A stretch of 64,000 nucleotides of DNA, taken from contig CAVJCT010000066.1 in assembly GCA_963648205.1 (NCBI GenBank), forward strand, positions 1 to 64,000, given 5' to 3'. Both the position numbers and the translations under genes were made by a program. Of the stretch, positions 9,260-17,369 are shown in pieces (the stretch's first letter is position 1; each line of letters starts with the position of its first letter). This DNA is from UBA1181 sp963648205. GTDB taxonomy: Bacteria > Bacteroidota > Bacteroidia > Bacteroidales > Paludibacteraceae. Below the pieces are notes generated by a model. That model saw nothing but the letters and a program-made list of their open reading frames with translations. It was not told where the DNA came from and made no database searches.

Positions 9260-9267
9260 TAGATTTG
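9260..9267 (+). promoter_or_regulatory. -7 element TAGATTTG
   Basis: Matches TAnnTTTG, 46 bases upstream of the MORN-repeat gene. Confidence 0.5.
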
Positions 9268-9312
9268 CGGAATACATCTAAAAGAAAAAACGAAAAATAA
9301 AATATTAGGCTT

Positions 9313-9792
9313 ATGAATAAGAAACTGATTGCGATATTAATGGCCGCTTCACTTGTTGCCTTAGATGCGAGTGCAATTTCAAAATGCAAAGGAAAGTGTA
9401 GAGACGGAAAAGGAACATATACATTCGAGTCTGGCGAAGTCTACTCAGGAACTTTCAAAGAGGGAAAATTCGATGGCCAAGGCACATACAAATTTGCCAG
9501 CGGTGCGAAATACGAAGGTAACTACAAGAATGGCGTTCGCGAGGGGAAGGGAAAATTCACTTACCCAACAGGTGACGTTTACGAGGGCGATTTCGTAGCA
9601 GGTTATCCAGAAGGACAGGGCGTTTACACATACGCGACGGGCGACCGTTACGAGGGAGGTTTCAAAGCCGGCAAGAAAGAGGGCGAGGGAACTTACTACT
9701 TCTCAAGCGGAACTGTTCAGAAGGGCATTTTTGAGGATGGCGAGTTGGTCGAAGAGTTGAGCATCGTTCGTCCAACAAAGAAGAAATATTAA
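9313..9792 (+). CDS. Exported MORN-repeat protein
   Basis: A 159-residue protein with an N-terminal signal peptide ending near DASA (about residue 21), followed by five MORN repeats of about 23 residues: GTYTFESGEVYSGTFKEGKF, then GTYKFASGAKYEGNYKNG, GKFTYPTGDVYEGDFVAG, GVYTYATGDRYEGGFKAG and GTYYFSSGTVQKGIFEDG. MORN repeats form extended beta-hairpin ribbons and are often involved in lipid or protein binding. The protein is probably periplasmic or outer-membrane associated. Two Cys follow the signal peptide (KCKGKC). It has its own promoter and terminator, so it is likely monocistronic. Specific role unknown. Confidence 0.85.
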   Translation: MNKKLIAILMAASLVALDASAISKCKGKCRDGKGTYTFESGEVYSGTFKEGKFDGQGTYKFASGAKYEGNYKNGVREGKGKFTYPTGDVYEGDFVAGYPEGQGVYTYATGDRYEGGFKAGKKEGEGTYYFSSGTVQKGIFEDGELVEELSIVRPTKKKY

Positions 9793-9807
9793 TCCAATCA
9801 TACGGAA

Positions 9808-9842
9808 AGAGAGGGGATGTTGGTTTCAACTTCCCCTCTTTG
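9808..9842 (+). terminator. Terminator after MORN gene
   Basis: GAGGGGATGTTG pairs with CAACTTCCCCTC (one mismatch) around a 3-nt loop, extended by AAAGA/TCTTT. The next gene starts 8 bases later. Confidence 0.75.
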
Positions 9843-9849
9843 AATTTTT

Positions 9850-10749
9850 ATGAAGAAATATAGTCTCATATCATTAATGTTCTTGCTGTCTCTCTTTTCT
9901 TGTCAGCAAAATGCCGAGAATACCCCTAATGTACAGGCAGATTCGATTGCTGTGGAGCAAATAGATTCGACAGAGGGAAAGATTGCGAAAGATTCGTGTG
10001 CTGTCAGGATTGAATTGTATGGAATGGACGGGGAACGTTTTAAATTTTCCAAATCCATTTCATTGGATAGTCAGATGATAATGACCGATTCGGATGGCGT
10101 TTTAGACCTTGTCCTTCCGTTAGGAATATTCAGATTGGCAGTGGATGGCGACAGTTTGGATTTGTCAACAAAGTCGTATGGTGGAACTGAAATCAAGGAA
10201 AAAGTTTTTACTCAGTATCGAACGGTGAGGGGCAGAATCATGGAGAAGGATGGTACGCCGTTACGCTATTTGCCAGTCCACTTGCAAACGGTTGTGAGAA
10301 CGAAGCCAGTTGGCAGAAAAAGATGGAAGACCGCTGTTTCTTTAGAAGAAGTCTCGTTTAAGACCGACTCTTTGGGTTATTACAGAACATACGTTCCAGA
10401 AACAATCCACCAAGCCACGTTACACTCTGGAGGATTGTTAATCGGTGCTTTTTCGAGAGAAGAGGCTTTGCGTTATCCTACACAAAATTTCTTGTTCACG
10501 CCATTCAACGTGCGAAATATTTGCGGATACCACATTCCAGAATATCATTTCTATATACAAAACAAAGAAACAGGACTTTCGGTGGATATGTCTGATTATC
10601 AGGCTTTTTGTGAGTATGAATCCACATTAGACTCGCTGCAGAAGGTAACACTTGTCGGTGTCGGCAAAAGTGGAAAATTCGCGAAGACTTTGCGTAAAAG
10701 AAATGGTGTGTTTGGCGTAGGTGAGATTAGAGTCTGCGTGCAAGATTAG
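9850..10749 (+). CDS. Hypothetical lipoprotein
   Basis: A 299-residue protein with a lipoprotein signal peptide (MKKYSLISLMFLLSLFSC, Cys 18), hence membrane anchored. Two beta-rich regions can be seen. Residues about 55-110 look like a carboxypeptidase-regulatory or PEGA-type sandwich (FSKSISLDSQ...DGVLDLVLPLG). Residues about 120-200 begin with YRTVRGRIMEKDGTPLRYLP, a second such domain. No catalytic motif is recognisable. It starts only 8 bases after the MORN terminator, so its promoter must lie in or before that hairpin. Function unknown. Confidence 0.75.
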   Translation: MKKYSLISLMFLLSLFSCQQNAENTPNVQADSIAVEQIDSTEGKIAKDSCAVRIELYGMDGERFKFSKSISLDSQMIMTDSDGVLDLVLPLGIFRLAVDGDSLDLSTKSYGGTEIKEKVFTQYRTVRGRIMEKDGTPLRYLPVHLQTVVRTKPVGRKRWKTAVSLEEVSFKTDSLGYYRTYVPETIHQATLHSGGLLIGAFSREEALRYPTQNFLFTPFNVRNICGYHIPEYHFYIQNKETGLSVDMSDYQAFCEYESTLDSLQKVTLVGVGKSGKFAKTLRKRNGVFGVGEIRVCVQD

Positions 10750-10810
10750 GTTGCCGAGGATGAAATAAAGATAACAAAATATAATGATGTTGAAATAAGA
10801 TAATGAGAAG

Positions 10811-11800
10811 ATGAAAAAAAAAGAGCGGAATATTATCAATATTTGTAAACATCAAAAGTTGACGATCATAATGTCTATTTTGATGCTGATTTGTTGCTAT
10901 CAGACAAGTATGGCAGGGAAAAGAGATTTAAGTATGTCGTTGAGAGATTCCCTTATTGATTTTTCAAAAAACTATTTAGGATGCAAATATAAATATGGGT
11001 CGAAAGGCCCGAAGACATTCGATTGCTCTGGTTTTTCGGGGTTTGTTTTCGATAAATTCGGAATGACGTTGAACAGTTCCTCCTCGTCGCAATATCTTCA
11101 AGGAGAGAAAGTTAAGTTGGACGATGCGAAGAAAGGAGATTTGATTTTCTTCAATGGAAGGCAGGCTGGAGGTAGCAATGTCGGACATGTGGGCATTATC
11201 AGTGATGTGAATGAGACAGGCGACACCGTGTGGTTTATTCACGCCTCCGTGCAAAAGGGAGTTCTGATAGATGTCTATCCTGGCTTGGATTATTACAATC
11301 GGCGGTATGTTGGTTGCAAGCGAGTGATTGCGGAAAATTGGGTCTCTGAGAGAGAAATAGAAAAAGCAGAGAAAGAATTAGAAGAACTCCAGAAAGAAGA
11401 AGAGTTGAGGAAAATAGAAAAATCTGAAAAGAAAGCCGAGAAAAAGGAGGCGAAAGAGCCTCAACGAGTAGACGAAAAAGATACCCCAGACTGTGAACAG
11501 GAGAGTGTTACGCAGAAAGAGGAGAAAAAAGAGTCTTCGAAAAAGCAGGAGAAGAAGCAAAAGAAGAACAAGTCAAAGAAAGAAAAAGCAAAGAAGGGGG
11601 AGAAGCAAGAAAAGGCTGAAAGTGAGTCGAGTGAGGAGAGTGGTGATAAGTCGCAGATCGTACACATTGTGTGCAAAGGCGACACCTTGTATCGCCTATC
11701 CCTTAATTATGGTTGTACGGTAGATGAGATTAAAAAGTGGAATAAACTGAAGACGGATGCCATCAAGATAGGGGATGAGTTGGTGATACGGAAGAAATAA
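10811..11800 (+). CDS. NlpC/P60 cell-wall peptidase with C-terminal LysM
   Basis: A 329-residue exported cell-wall hydrolase. Residues about 45-180 form a C40 (NlpC/P60) domain with catalytic Cys in FDCSGFSGFVF, His in VGHVGIISDV and a third polar residue in FIHASVQKG. These enzymes cleave peptide stems of peptidoglycan. A Lys/Glu-rich linker of about 100 residues, probably an extended charged helix, leads to a LysM module at the C-terminus (CKGDTLYRLSLNYGCTVDEI...IKIGDELVI) that binds glycan. The signal anchor is preceded by a basic n-region; Met 21 (10871) is an alternative start giving a more usual signal peptide. Confidence 0.88.
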   Translation: MKKKERNIINICKHQKLTIIMSILMLICCYQTSMAGKRDLSMSLRDSLIDFSKNYLGCKYKYGSKGPKTFDCSGFSGFVFDKFGMTLNSSSSSQYLQGEKVKLDDAKKGDLIFFNGRQAGGSNVGHVGIISDVNETGDTVWFIHASVQKGVLIDVYPGLDYYNRRYVGCKRVIAENWVSEREIEKAEKELEELQKEEELRKIEKSEKKAEKKEAKEPQRVDEKDTPDCEQESVTQKEEKKESSKKQEKKQKKNKSKKEKAKKGEKQEKAESESSEESGDKSQIVHIVCKGDTLYRLSLNYGCTVDEIKKWNKLKTDAIKIGDELVIRKK

Positions 11801-11858
11801 AGAAAATTTCATCGTTCAAAAATCAAGTTATAAGGCACATATTTAAAACAAATAATAT

Positions 11859-11866
11859 TATCTTTA
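11859..11866 (+). promoter_or_regulatory. -7-like element TATCTTTA
   Basis: One mismatch to TAnnTTTG, 30 bases before the OmpA-type gene. Confidence 0.35.
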
Positions 11867-11896
11867 CGGAAAATAATTTTTAAAGGACGGATTAAT

Positions 11897-13084
11897 ATGG
11901 AGAATATTTCAAAAATAAAAGTACATGGCAAGGCGATGAATCGCACCGTCTTAGGAATTGTGAATGCCTATTTGGTGATGAATCCGAAGACGACAGCGGA
12001 GCAGCTTCGTGAAGTTTTTTCTACAGCGAAGTTTACGAAGGGAAAATGGTTTGAGAATAACAAGGATAAGAACACTTGGGCTGCGGAAGGGTTCTTTCAC
12101 GAGATTGTGATTCAGAACGGCGTTCGTAAGTGGGCATCGACGGGAGCCAAAGTGGAGGTGACCACCATACAGTTCGAGCAAGAAGATGAAATCATCCATA
12201 CGGCTGACGGTAAGATGTTGGCGATGGAGTCTATCTGGAAGCAGGAAGACTATCAAGAGGTGGTGGAGTATGCGAAACAGTTTGGCATTGAAGTGGCAAG
12301 TCTCGAGCGCACCACAAAAATTGGTGAGCGTGGCGGTTTCACGTTAGAATATCTGAATGGCTATGAGCCAGTTGTTGAGGCTGAGCCTGCTCCCGAGCCA
12401 GTGGTAGAGGAGAAAAAAGAGGAAGTCCACGAAGAGCCAGTAGAAGAACCCAAAGAAGAGGAACAGAAATGTTGCAGTTTCCTTTGCCTATTGCTTTGGA
12501 TTTTAGTCGGACTGATGGCGATTTTCTTGGCTTACCAATTGTTTACGAAAGAGGGAGTACACACTCCAATCAATACGGATAGTCCTGTGGTGAATGAAGA
12601 GGCGGTGGTTAACGATGAGTTGCCCGATGTTTTGCCTATCGATTCTTTGGTGGCAGACACGGCGTCTGTTGATTCTTTGATGACTGATTCAATTGCGCCA
12701 GATACCGAATTGACGGAGATGCCTGTGATGGTGGCAAAAGAGACCGTTGAGGCAGTGAAGACCATTCAGAAGAAATTCAATGCGGCGAAGTTTGTCAAAG
12801 GCAAGACCGATTTGTCGGATGAGACCAAGGCAGTGTTGGACGAGTTGGCAGATGTGTTGAAGCAGAATCCGAATGCCAAGATGAAGGTGGTAGGCTATGC
12901 GTCGCCAGAAGGAGATGAGAAATACAATCAATATTTGTCGGAGAAACGAGCCAAAGCAGTGGTCAACTACTTAGTTTCGAAGGGCGTTTCTTCAAAACAA
13001 CTCAGAAGTGAAGGTAAGGGAGCCAGCGACCAGATAAGCGACAATCCAGACGAAAATAGACGAACGGAGTTTGTTTGGGAGTAG
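11897..13084 (+). CDS. OmpA-family protein with cytoplasmic N-domain and internal membrane anchor
   Basis: The 395-residue architecture is unusual. There is no signal peptide: the first 150 residues form a soluble mixed alpha/beta domain I do not recognise (NRTVLGIVNAYLVMNPKTTA, then KWFENNKDKNTWAAEGFF). A Glu/Pro/Val-rich linker follows, then a single transmembrane helix preceded by CCSF (about residues 194-215). After an acidic Ser/Asp-rich linker comes an OmpA C-terminal peptidoglycan-binding domain (about 290-395) with VVGYASPEGDEKYNQYLSEK and RAKAVVNYLVSKGVSS, ending NRRTEFVWE. Predicted topology is N-domain in the cytoplasm and OmpA domain in the periplasm. A terminator follows. Confidence 0.82.
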   Translation: MENISKIKVHGKAMNRTVLGIVNAYLVMNPKTTAEQLREVFSTAKFTKGKWFENNKDKNTWAAEGFFHEIVIQNGVRKWASTGAKVEVTTIQFEQEDEIIHTADGKMLAMESIWKQEDYQEVVEYAKQFGIEVASLERTTKIGERGGFTLEYLNGYEPVVEAEPAPEPVVEEKKEEVHEEPVEEPKEEEQKCCSFLCLLLWILVGLMAIFLAYQLFTKEGVHTPINTDSPVVNEEAVVNDELPDVLPIDSLVADTASVDSLMTDSIAPDTELTEMPVMVAKETVEAVKTIQKKFNAAKFVKGKTDLSDETKAVLDELADVLKQNPNAKMKVVGYASPEGDEKYNQYLSEKRAKAVVNYLVSKGVSSKQLRSEGKGASDQISDNPDENRRTEFVWE

Positions 13085-13107
13085 TTGAAAGTACGAGAGA
13101 AATATAG

Positions 13108-13153
13108 ACGAGAGTGCGCAGAGGAAAAATCTGTTCACTCTCGTTTCTTTTTT
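13108..13153 (+). terminator. Terminator after OmpA-type gene
   Basis: ACGAGAGTG (13108-13116) pairs with CACTCTCGT (13136-13144), followed by a T-rich run. Confidence 0.75.
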
Positions 13154-13207
13154 GTCTCATTATCAGATGTTTGTGATTTTATAGTCCGTCAAAAATTGCT
13201 TGAAAGT

Positions 13208-13242
13208 GGTGGAAATGTGGTCGAAAATGATAGATTTCCACC
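13208..13242. repeat. 9-bp inverted repeat upstream of ATPase gene
   Basis: GGTGGAAAT (13208-13216) and ATTTCCACC (13234-13242) are perfect inverted repeats separated by 17 bases. The pair sits just upstream of the promoter of the ATPase gene at 13325 and could be an operator or a hairpin. Confidence 0.5.
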
Positions 13243-13261
13243 AGGTTCGAGCAAAAATTGT

Positions 13262-13294
13262 TTTGTTGGAGGGGGTAATTAGAAACTAATTTTG
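13262..13294 (+). promoter_or_regulatory. Complete Bacteroidetes promoter (TTTG-N21-TAATTTTG)
   Basis: TTTG at 13262-13265 and TAATTTTG at 13287-13294 are separated by 21 bases, matching the Bacteroides -33/-7 consensus, 30 bases before the start codon at 13325. Confidence 0.7.
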
Positions 13295-13324
13295 CAAATT
13301 TGCAGTGGAAAAAAACAATAAGAT

Positions 13325-14725
13325 ATGCTGATAGGTAGAGAAAAGGAGAAGAGTATCTTGATGGATGCGTTGAAATCGGACGAATCGGAGTTTATTGCGG
13401 TGTATGGACGACGTCGTGTTGGCAAGACGTATCTTATTCGAGAAACTTTTGGTTCTCGGTTTGCTTTTCAGCATACTGGAATTTTAGGGGCTTCATTGCG
13501 CGAGGAATTGAGTGAATTTCGTCAGTCCCTCTACAATGTAGGTATGGCGAAGACGGCAATGCCGAAAACATGGTATGAGGCATTTCATCTGTTGGAGTCT
13601 TTCCTTGCCAGTCTTCCTGAAGGTAAGAAAGTCGTGTTTATTGATGAGTTACCGTGGATGGACACAACACGATCAAACTTTATTCGAGCATTAGATCATT
13701 TTTGGAATGGCTGGGCAACGACACGAAAAGACATTGTGTTGGTGGTGTGTGGTAGTGCCACATCGTGGATTATCGAAAATATAGTGATGAACTATGGCGG
13801 ACTGCATAATCGATTGACACGGAGAATCCATCTGAAACCATTCACTTTGCATGAATGTGAACTCTATTGTGCGTCGCAACGGTTGGGCTACAACCGAAAA
13901 CTAATTCTTGAAGCCTATATGGCTTTGGGAGGAATTCCGTACTACTGGAGTTTCTTGAAAAAGGGGTTAAGTGTAGCGCAAAATTTCGATCGAATGTTCT
14001 TTGATGAGGATGGAGAGATGTCGCAGGAATATGATGCCCTCTACGCTTCGCTTTTTAAAAATCCGAACGTTCACATTCAAATCATAGAGACTCTTTCGAA
14101 AAAGAAAGTTGGTATGACAAGGGTAGACCTGATTAAGCAGTCTCAGTTGGCTGATAATGACAAAGTTTCAAAAGCCTTAAAGGAGTTGGAACAATGTGGT
14201 TTCCTTCGAATGTATTCTTGTATCGGGAAGAAGGTGAAAGAGTCTATCTATCAGTTGATGGACAATTATACGTTGTTCTATTTCCAGTTTATTTTACAAA
14301 ATAAGAATGGAGACCGAAACTTTTGGACTTCCATGTATAATTCTCCATTGCATAATACCTGGGCAGGTTTGGCTTTTGAACGCGTATGTTTGCAACATTT
14401 AGACCAGATAAAGGATGGTTTAGGTTTTGGTGGAGTTGTATGTACTGCCCATTCGTGGGGTAATCCAAAGGCGCAGATTGATTTATTGATAGAACGAAAT
14501 GACGGTATTATCAATGTGTGCGAGATGAAATACAGCAAAGGGAAATATGCTCTTGATAGTGCAGAGTTGCAACGTATGCAGAATCGAGTAGACACATTTA
14601 TTGCCGAAAGTGGCACAGACAAGGCAGTTCACCTCACACTCATCACCTCTTGTGGCGTTACAGAAACCTCGGATGTCAGCGCCATCCACAGCCAATTGAC
14701 TATGGATGATTTGTATGGGGCGTGA
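13325..14725 (+). CDS. P-loop ATPase of the archaeal-type ATPase/DUF234 family with nuclease-like C-terminus
   Basis: A 466-residue cytoplasmic protein. The P-loop is VYGRRRVGKTYLIRE (about residues 25-39), Walker B is VVFIDELPWMD (about 102-112), and VVCGSATSWI is sensor-like. A winged-helix region follows (VDLIKQSQLADNDKVSKALK). The C-terminal DUF234-type domain has a PD-(D/E)XK-like pattern, QIDLLIERN...INVCEMKYSKGKY (about 385-405). Homologues are numerous in Bacteroidetes and archaea but their role is not established. It has its own promoter and a preceding terminator, so is probably a single-gene unit. Confidence 0.85.
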   Translation: MLIGREKEKSILMDALKSDESEFIAVYGRRRVGKTYLIRETFGSRFAFQHTGILGASLREELSEFRQSLYNVGMAKTAMPKTWYEAFHLLESFLASLPEGKKVVFIDELPWMDTTRSNFIRALDHFWNGWATTRKDIVLVVCGSATSWIIENIVMNYGGLHNRLTRRIHLKPFTLHECELYCASQRLGYNRKLILEAYMALGGIPYYWSFLKKGLSVAQNFDRMFFDEDGEMSQEYDALYASLFKNPNVHIQIIETLSKKKVGMTRVDLIKQSQLADNDKVSKALKELEQCGFLRMYSCIGKKVKESIYQLMDNYTLFYFQFILQNKNGDRNFWTSMYNSPLHNTWAGLAFERVCLQHLDQIKDGLGFGGVVCTAHSWGNPKAQIDLLIERNDGIINVCEMKYSKGKYALDSAELQRMQNRVDTFIAESGTDKAVHLTLITSCGVTETSDVSAIHSQLTMDDLYGA

Positions 14726-14826
14726 AAATTGATGGTGTTGAAAACTTTTCTATCTGATAATCAGATAAATATGAAAAATATGCTGTAAAACATATCGGGT
14801 GGGGTGAAAAATGGATATTTGTAATG

Positions 14827-14834
14827 TATCTTTG
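14827..14834 (+). promoter_or_regulatory. -7 element TATCTTTG
   Basis: Bacteroidetes -7 box 28 bases before the TM2 gene. Confidence 0.55.
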
Positions 14835-14861
14835 GAATGTTCAATTTAATGTTTTAAAAGT

Positions 14862-15308
14862 ATGAAGGAGAAATCAGTAGCAGCTATTCTGTGTTTTTTT
14901 CTTGGATGTTTTGGCGCTCATAAGTTTTATTTGAGAAAGACGGGGGCAGGTGTGACTTACCTCTTAATCACTATTTTTTTAGGTTGGTTAGGTATTGGTC
15001 TCATAATAACTTGTGTTTTATCATTAATTGATTTTGTTATGCTCTTGTGCAAAGATCAAAACTCTTTCGACAAGGAGTATAACTCAGCATATCTGAATGA
15101 GAAGCCTCAGCAACAACAAACGAATGAGCGGACACAGCAATCAATGTACTCTCAGCCTGTAGCATCACAGCAGGAATTGAATGCTCCATTGCAGCAAAGT
15201 GGTAAGACGAAAGCAGAGCAAATTCTTGAATTAAAGGGTCTTCTTGATAAAGGTGTTCTTTCTCAAGAAGAGTTTGATGCTGAAAAGCAGAAAATTTTGA
15301 ACTCGTAA
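14862..15308 (+). CDS. TM2 domain protein with SHOCT tail
   Basis: A 148-residue inner-membrane protein. Residues 1-65 form a TM2 domain: two hydrophobic helices with the signature GCFGAHKFYLRKTGAG between them. A Gln-rich linker (about 80-112) leads to a C-terminal SHOCT motif (AEQILELKGLLDKGVLSQEE), a short helical module thought to mediate oligomerisation. Specific function is unknown. Its stop codon is 6 bases before a 42-bp palindromic element that is repeated twice more nearby. Confidence 0.85.
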   Translation: MKEKSVAAILCFFLGCFGAHKFYLRKTGAGVTYLLITIFLGWLGIGLIITCVLSLIDFVMLLCKDQNSFDKEYNSAYLNEKPQQQQTNERTQQSMYSQPVASQQELNAPLQQSGKTKAEQILELKGLLDKGVLSQEEFDAEKQKILNS

Positions 15309-15314
15309 GTTATG

Positions 15315-15356
15315 CTACTGACAAAAACTGTCATAATTGCCACTTTTTGTCAGTAG
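15315..15356. repeat. 42-bp palindromic element, copy 1
   Basis: CTACTGACAAAAA (15315-15327) and TTTTTGTCAGTAG (15344-15356) are perfect 13-bp inverted repeats around a 16-nt centre. The stem ends in A5/T5 runs, so it can work as a bidirectional terminator. Copies 2 and 3 at 16653 and 17319 share the loop sequence too, showing common descent. Confidence 0.8.
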
Positions 15357-15368
15357 GCTTTACCAATC

Positions 15369-15467
15369 CTAACTGTTTTTGTTGAGAAGGAAATCCATTA
15401 GTCCGATGGTGAGGATGCCTTCCTCGTTGTGTTTGGGCTTGATATCATCTTTCAAGACTATGATTTT
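15369..15467 (-). pseudogene. Possible short relic of a coding sequence
   Basis: The minus strand reads 32 codons without a Met, bounded by stop codons: KIIVLKDDIKPKHNEEGILT followed by IGLMDFLLNKNS. The composition looks protein-like rather than random, so this may be the 3' remnant of a lost gene. The family is not recognised; this is a weak call. Confidence 0.25.
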
Positions 15468-15472
15468 CTAAA

Positions 15473-15516
15473 GGAGTCGCCAATCTTGAGCAGAGAGGCT
15501 GACTCCTGTTTTTTTA
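15473..15516 (+). terminator. Terminator-like hairpin
   Basis: GGAGTCGCC (15473-15481) pairs with GGCTGACTCC (15497-15506, one bulge), followed by a T-rich run. It may be a second terminator of the TM2 transcript. Confidence 0.55.
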
Positions 15517-15521
15517 TTTTA

Positions 15522-15529
15522 TATCTTTG
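15522..15529 (+). promoter_or_regulatory. -7 element TATCTTTG
   Basis: Bacteroidetes -7 box 76 bases upstream of the lipoprotein gene at 15605. Confidence 0.5.
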
Positions 15530-15604
15530 CCCCAATACAAAAAGTGACGATATGATACCCTATAGGAATTCAGAAGTTTGTCTTATAAAAAACAATAATT
15601 GCGT

Positions 15605-16600
15605 ATGAAAAAGATTGATTTTATTAGCTTTGTGACAGTGTCGTTTTTATTGCTCTCTTGCTCAGGTAATGTGAAGAACGGAGAGTCTTCGAGTCAAGCT
15701 GAAGAGGTTAGAGAGTTGAACTCATCGAGCATAGTTGAAACGACGAAAGAAGAGACCTCGCCTTGTTCGGATGAGGTGAAAAAAGATGGTGCTCTTGTTA
15801 AAGGTGTTTTTAAAGTGTCGGATACACAAAGTGTTCGATTCTCGCAGGGAAACCTTCAGTATAATGCTGGAAATGGGAAAATGCACAAAACAGCGACGGG
15901 AGAAGCCCAAGGAACTTGGCGTTTCGCAGAAAATCAATGGGATGTAATTGGGGAAGGAAATGCGTATGCCTCTGCCGATTATGATGGTTGGATTGATCTG
16001 TTCGGTTGGGGCACTTGTGGTTGGAGTGAGAGTGGAGCAAAAGCATACGAACCATGGTCTAAGTCTCAGTTGGGTAGGGATTATTATGATGGAAAAGAAT
16101 TGTCGGATGCGGATTGGGGCGCTTTTAATGCCATTTCAAATGGAGGTAATGAGCCTGGAATGTGGAGAACTTTAACCCATGAGGAGTGGAATTATCTTGT
16201 AGAAAACAATAAATGGACGATGGGAACGGTAGAGGGCATGTTGTGTTTTATGCTGATTCCGTCAGATTTTCCATATCAAAATAAGGTGGCGTTTGTTAAT
16301 GTTAATATTAAAAGGGATGATGAGTATGGTGATTCGTATTGGTTTTCGAGTGAAGACTATGTGAAAAACGAATATACTGCGGAAGAGTTTAAGGAATTTG
16401 AAGAGTATGGTGTTGTGGCTCTTCCATGTGCTGGTGAGTCAATGTACGGTGTTGGTGAGTCTGGTGGGTATTGGTCGTCTTCAGATAATGGCTCTGGTTG
16501 CGTTTACTTATTAAACTTCAATTCTACGAGTTATTGCTCGATTGGTTGTTGCGTAAATGGGTCAGCCGGTAGATCTGTTCGGTTGGTTCAGGATTTCTAA
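15605..16600 (+). CDS. FISUMP-like lipoprotein (full-length paralog)
   Basis: The ATG at 15605 starts a lipoprotein signal peptide with lipobox LLLSC (Cys about residue 18), predicting an envelope anchor; the TTG at 15599 is less likely. The 331-residue protein is the complete paralog of the truncated one at 461-1216. Shared landmarks are SVRFSQGNLQYNA, GTWRFAENQWD, GWIDLFGWGTCGW and NAISNGGNEPGMWRTL. Its C-terminus GGYWSSSDNGSG...GRSVRLVQDF resembles the end of Fibrobacter major paralogous (FISUMP) domains, which are related to formylglycine-type C-lectin folds. It lies between copies 1 and 2 of the 42-bp element. Function unknown. Confidence 0.78.
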   Translation: MKKIDFISFVTVSFLLLSCSGNVKNGESSSQAEEVRELNSSSIVETTKEETSPCSDEVKKDGALVKGVFKVSDTQSVRFSQGNLQYNAGNGKMHKTATGEAQGTWRFAENQWDVIGEGNAYASADYDGWIDLFGWGTCGWSESGAKAYEPWSKSQLGRDYYDGKELSDADWGAFNAISNGGNEPGMWRTLTHEEWNYLVENNKWTMGTVEGMLCFMLIPSDFPYQNKVAFVNVNIKRDDEYGDSYWFSSEDYVKNEYTAEEFKEFEEYGVVALPCAGESMYGVGESGGYWSSSDNGSGCVYLLNFNSTSYCSIGCCVNGSAGRSVRLVQDF

Positions 16601-16652
16601 AGTAGGTAGGAATGATGTTTCATAAAGGGTGTATTGGACGGAGTTAATGGTT

Positions 16653-16694
16653 CTACTGACAAAAACTGTCATAAATGCCACTTTTTGTCAGTAG
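16653..16694. repeat. 42-bp palindromic element, copy 2
   Basis: Same 13-bp arms as copy 1, with one change in the central 16 bases. It lies between the converging lipoprotein (ends 16600) and the membrane protein gene (ends 16722), a natural place for a bidirectional terminator. Confidence 0.8.
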
Positions 16695-16721
16695 ACTTTA
16701 CTAATACAATTTTTATTTCTT

Positions 16722-17156
16722 TTAATCTGTGTTTCCCATGTTTGAACCCAATACCCCAGAACTAACATAGACCATTGCACCAAAATACACAATTGTGAAG
16801 ATAATGCATAATAGGGTTGTCTTCCATTCGTGTTCGTAAAAGTGTCCCCAGAACAGGATGATTTCTCGAATTGTCATCACTATGAAAGTGATTATAGACA
16901 AAATTGTTGCCACGAGGTTTTCTTTCGTAATCCAAATGTACGGGATGAAAACAGCCATCGTTGCGAACTGGAAAATAGTTGCAATAAGAGCCAATATTAA
17001 AGAGCCTAATAGCATGCACCAAAAAAGTCCTAATTTGCCAAAAATGAAAATGATTGAATATGGTGCCGCACATATCAAAAACATTATCAAAAATGCGACT
17101 AATGCGGAATATGGAACCGCTGCTAAAAGTTGAGCAATGTAGTTTAGAATTCTCAT
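16722..17156 (-). CDS. Small integral membrane protein, unknown
   Basis: A 144-residue hydrophobic protein with four predicted transmembrane helices (about residues 12-35, 38-68, 78-98 and 112-132) and few charges. No known motif. An overlapping 188-codon minus-strand frame (16762-17328) lacks protein-like composition, whereas this frame has a coherent hydrophobic pattern, which is why it was chosen. It runs toward copy 2 of the palindromic element. The gap of about 160 bases upstream holds no recognisable gene. Confidence 0.6.
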   Translation of the reverse strand: MRILNYIAQLLAAVPYSALVAFLIMFLICAAPYSIIFIFGKLGLFWCMLLGSLILALIATIFQFATMAVFIPYIWITKENLVATILSIITFIVMTIREIILFWGHFYEHEWKTTLLCIIFTIVYFGAMVYVSSGVLGSNMGNTD

Positions 17157-17318
17157 TTGAAAAATTAATTATTAGTTCGTTGAATTTGATATCAATTAAA
17201 TGATTATTGAATAATAATGATAAAGCAAATGTATTTTTTTTTTCTGTGCAAATATTATGAAGATAAAAATTCTCCATGTCAATTTTGCCGGTCTCCCATC
17301 GTGTTTTACCATCATTCT

Positions 17319-17360
17319 CTACTATCAAAAACTGTCACAACTGCCACTTTTTGTCAGTAG
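17319..17360. repeat. 42-bp palindromic element, copy 3
   Basis: CTACTATCAAAAA ... TTTTTGTCAGTAG, diverged at two bases of the left arm and three in the centre. It lies 9 bases beyond the uvrB stop codon and probably ends uvrB transcription. Confidence 0.78.
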
Positions 17361-17369
17361 ACTTTTCCC

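Noticed and set aside
16762..17328. 188-codon minus-strand frame overlapping the small membrane protein
   Set aside because: His/Phe/Asn-rich with no domain pattern; the alternative 144-codon frame has a coherent four-helix profile.
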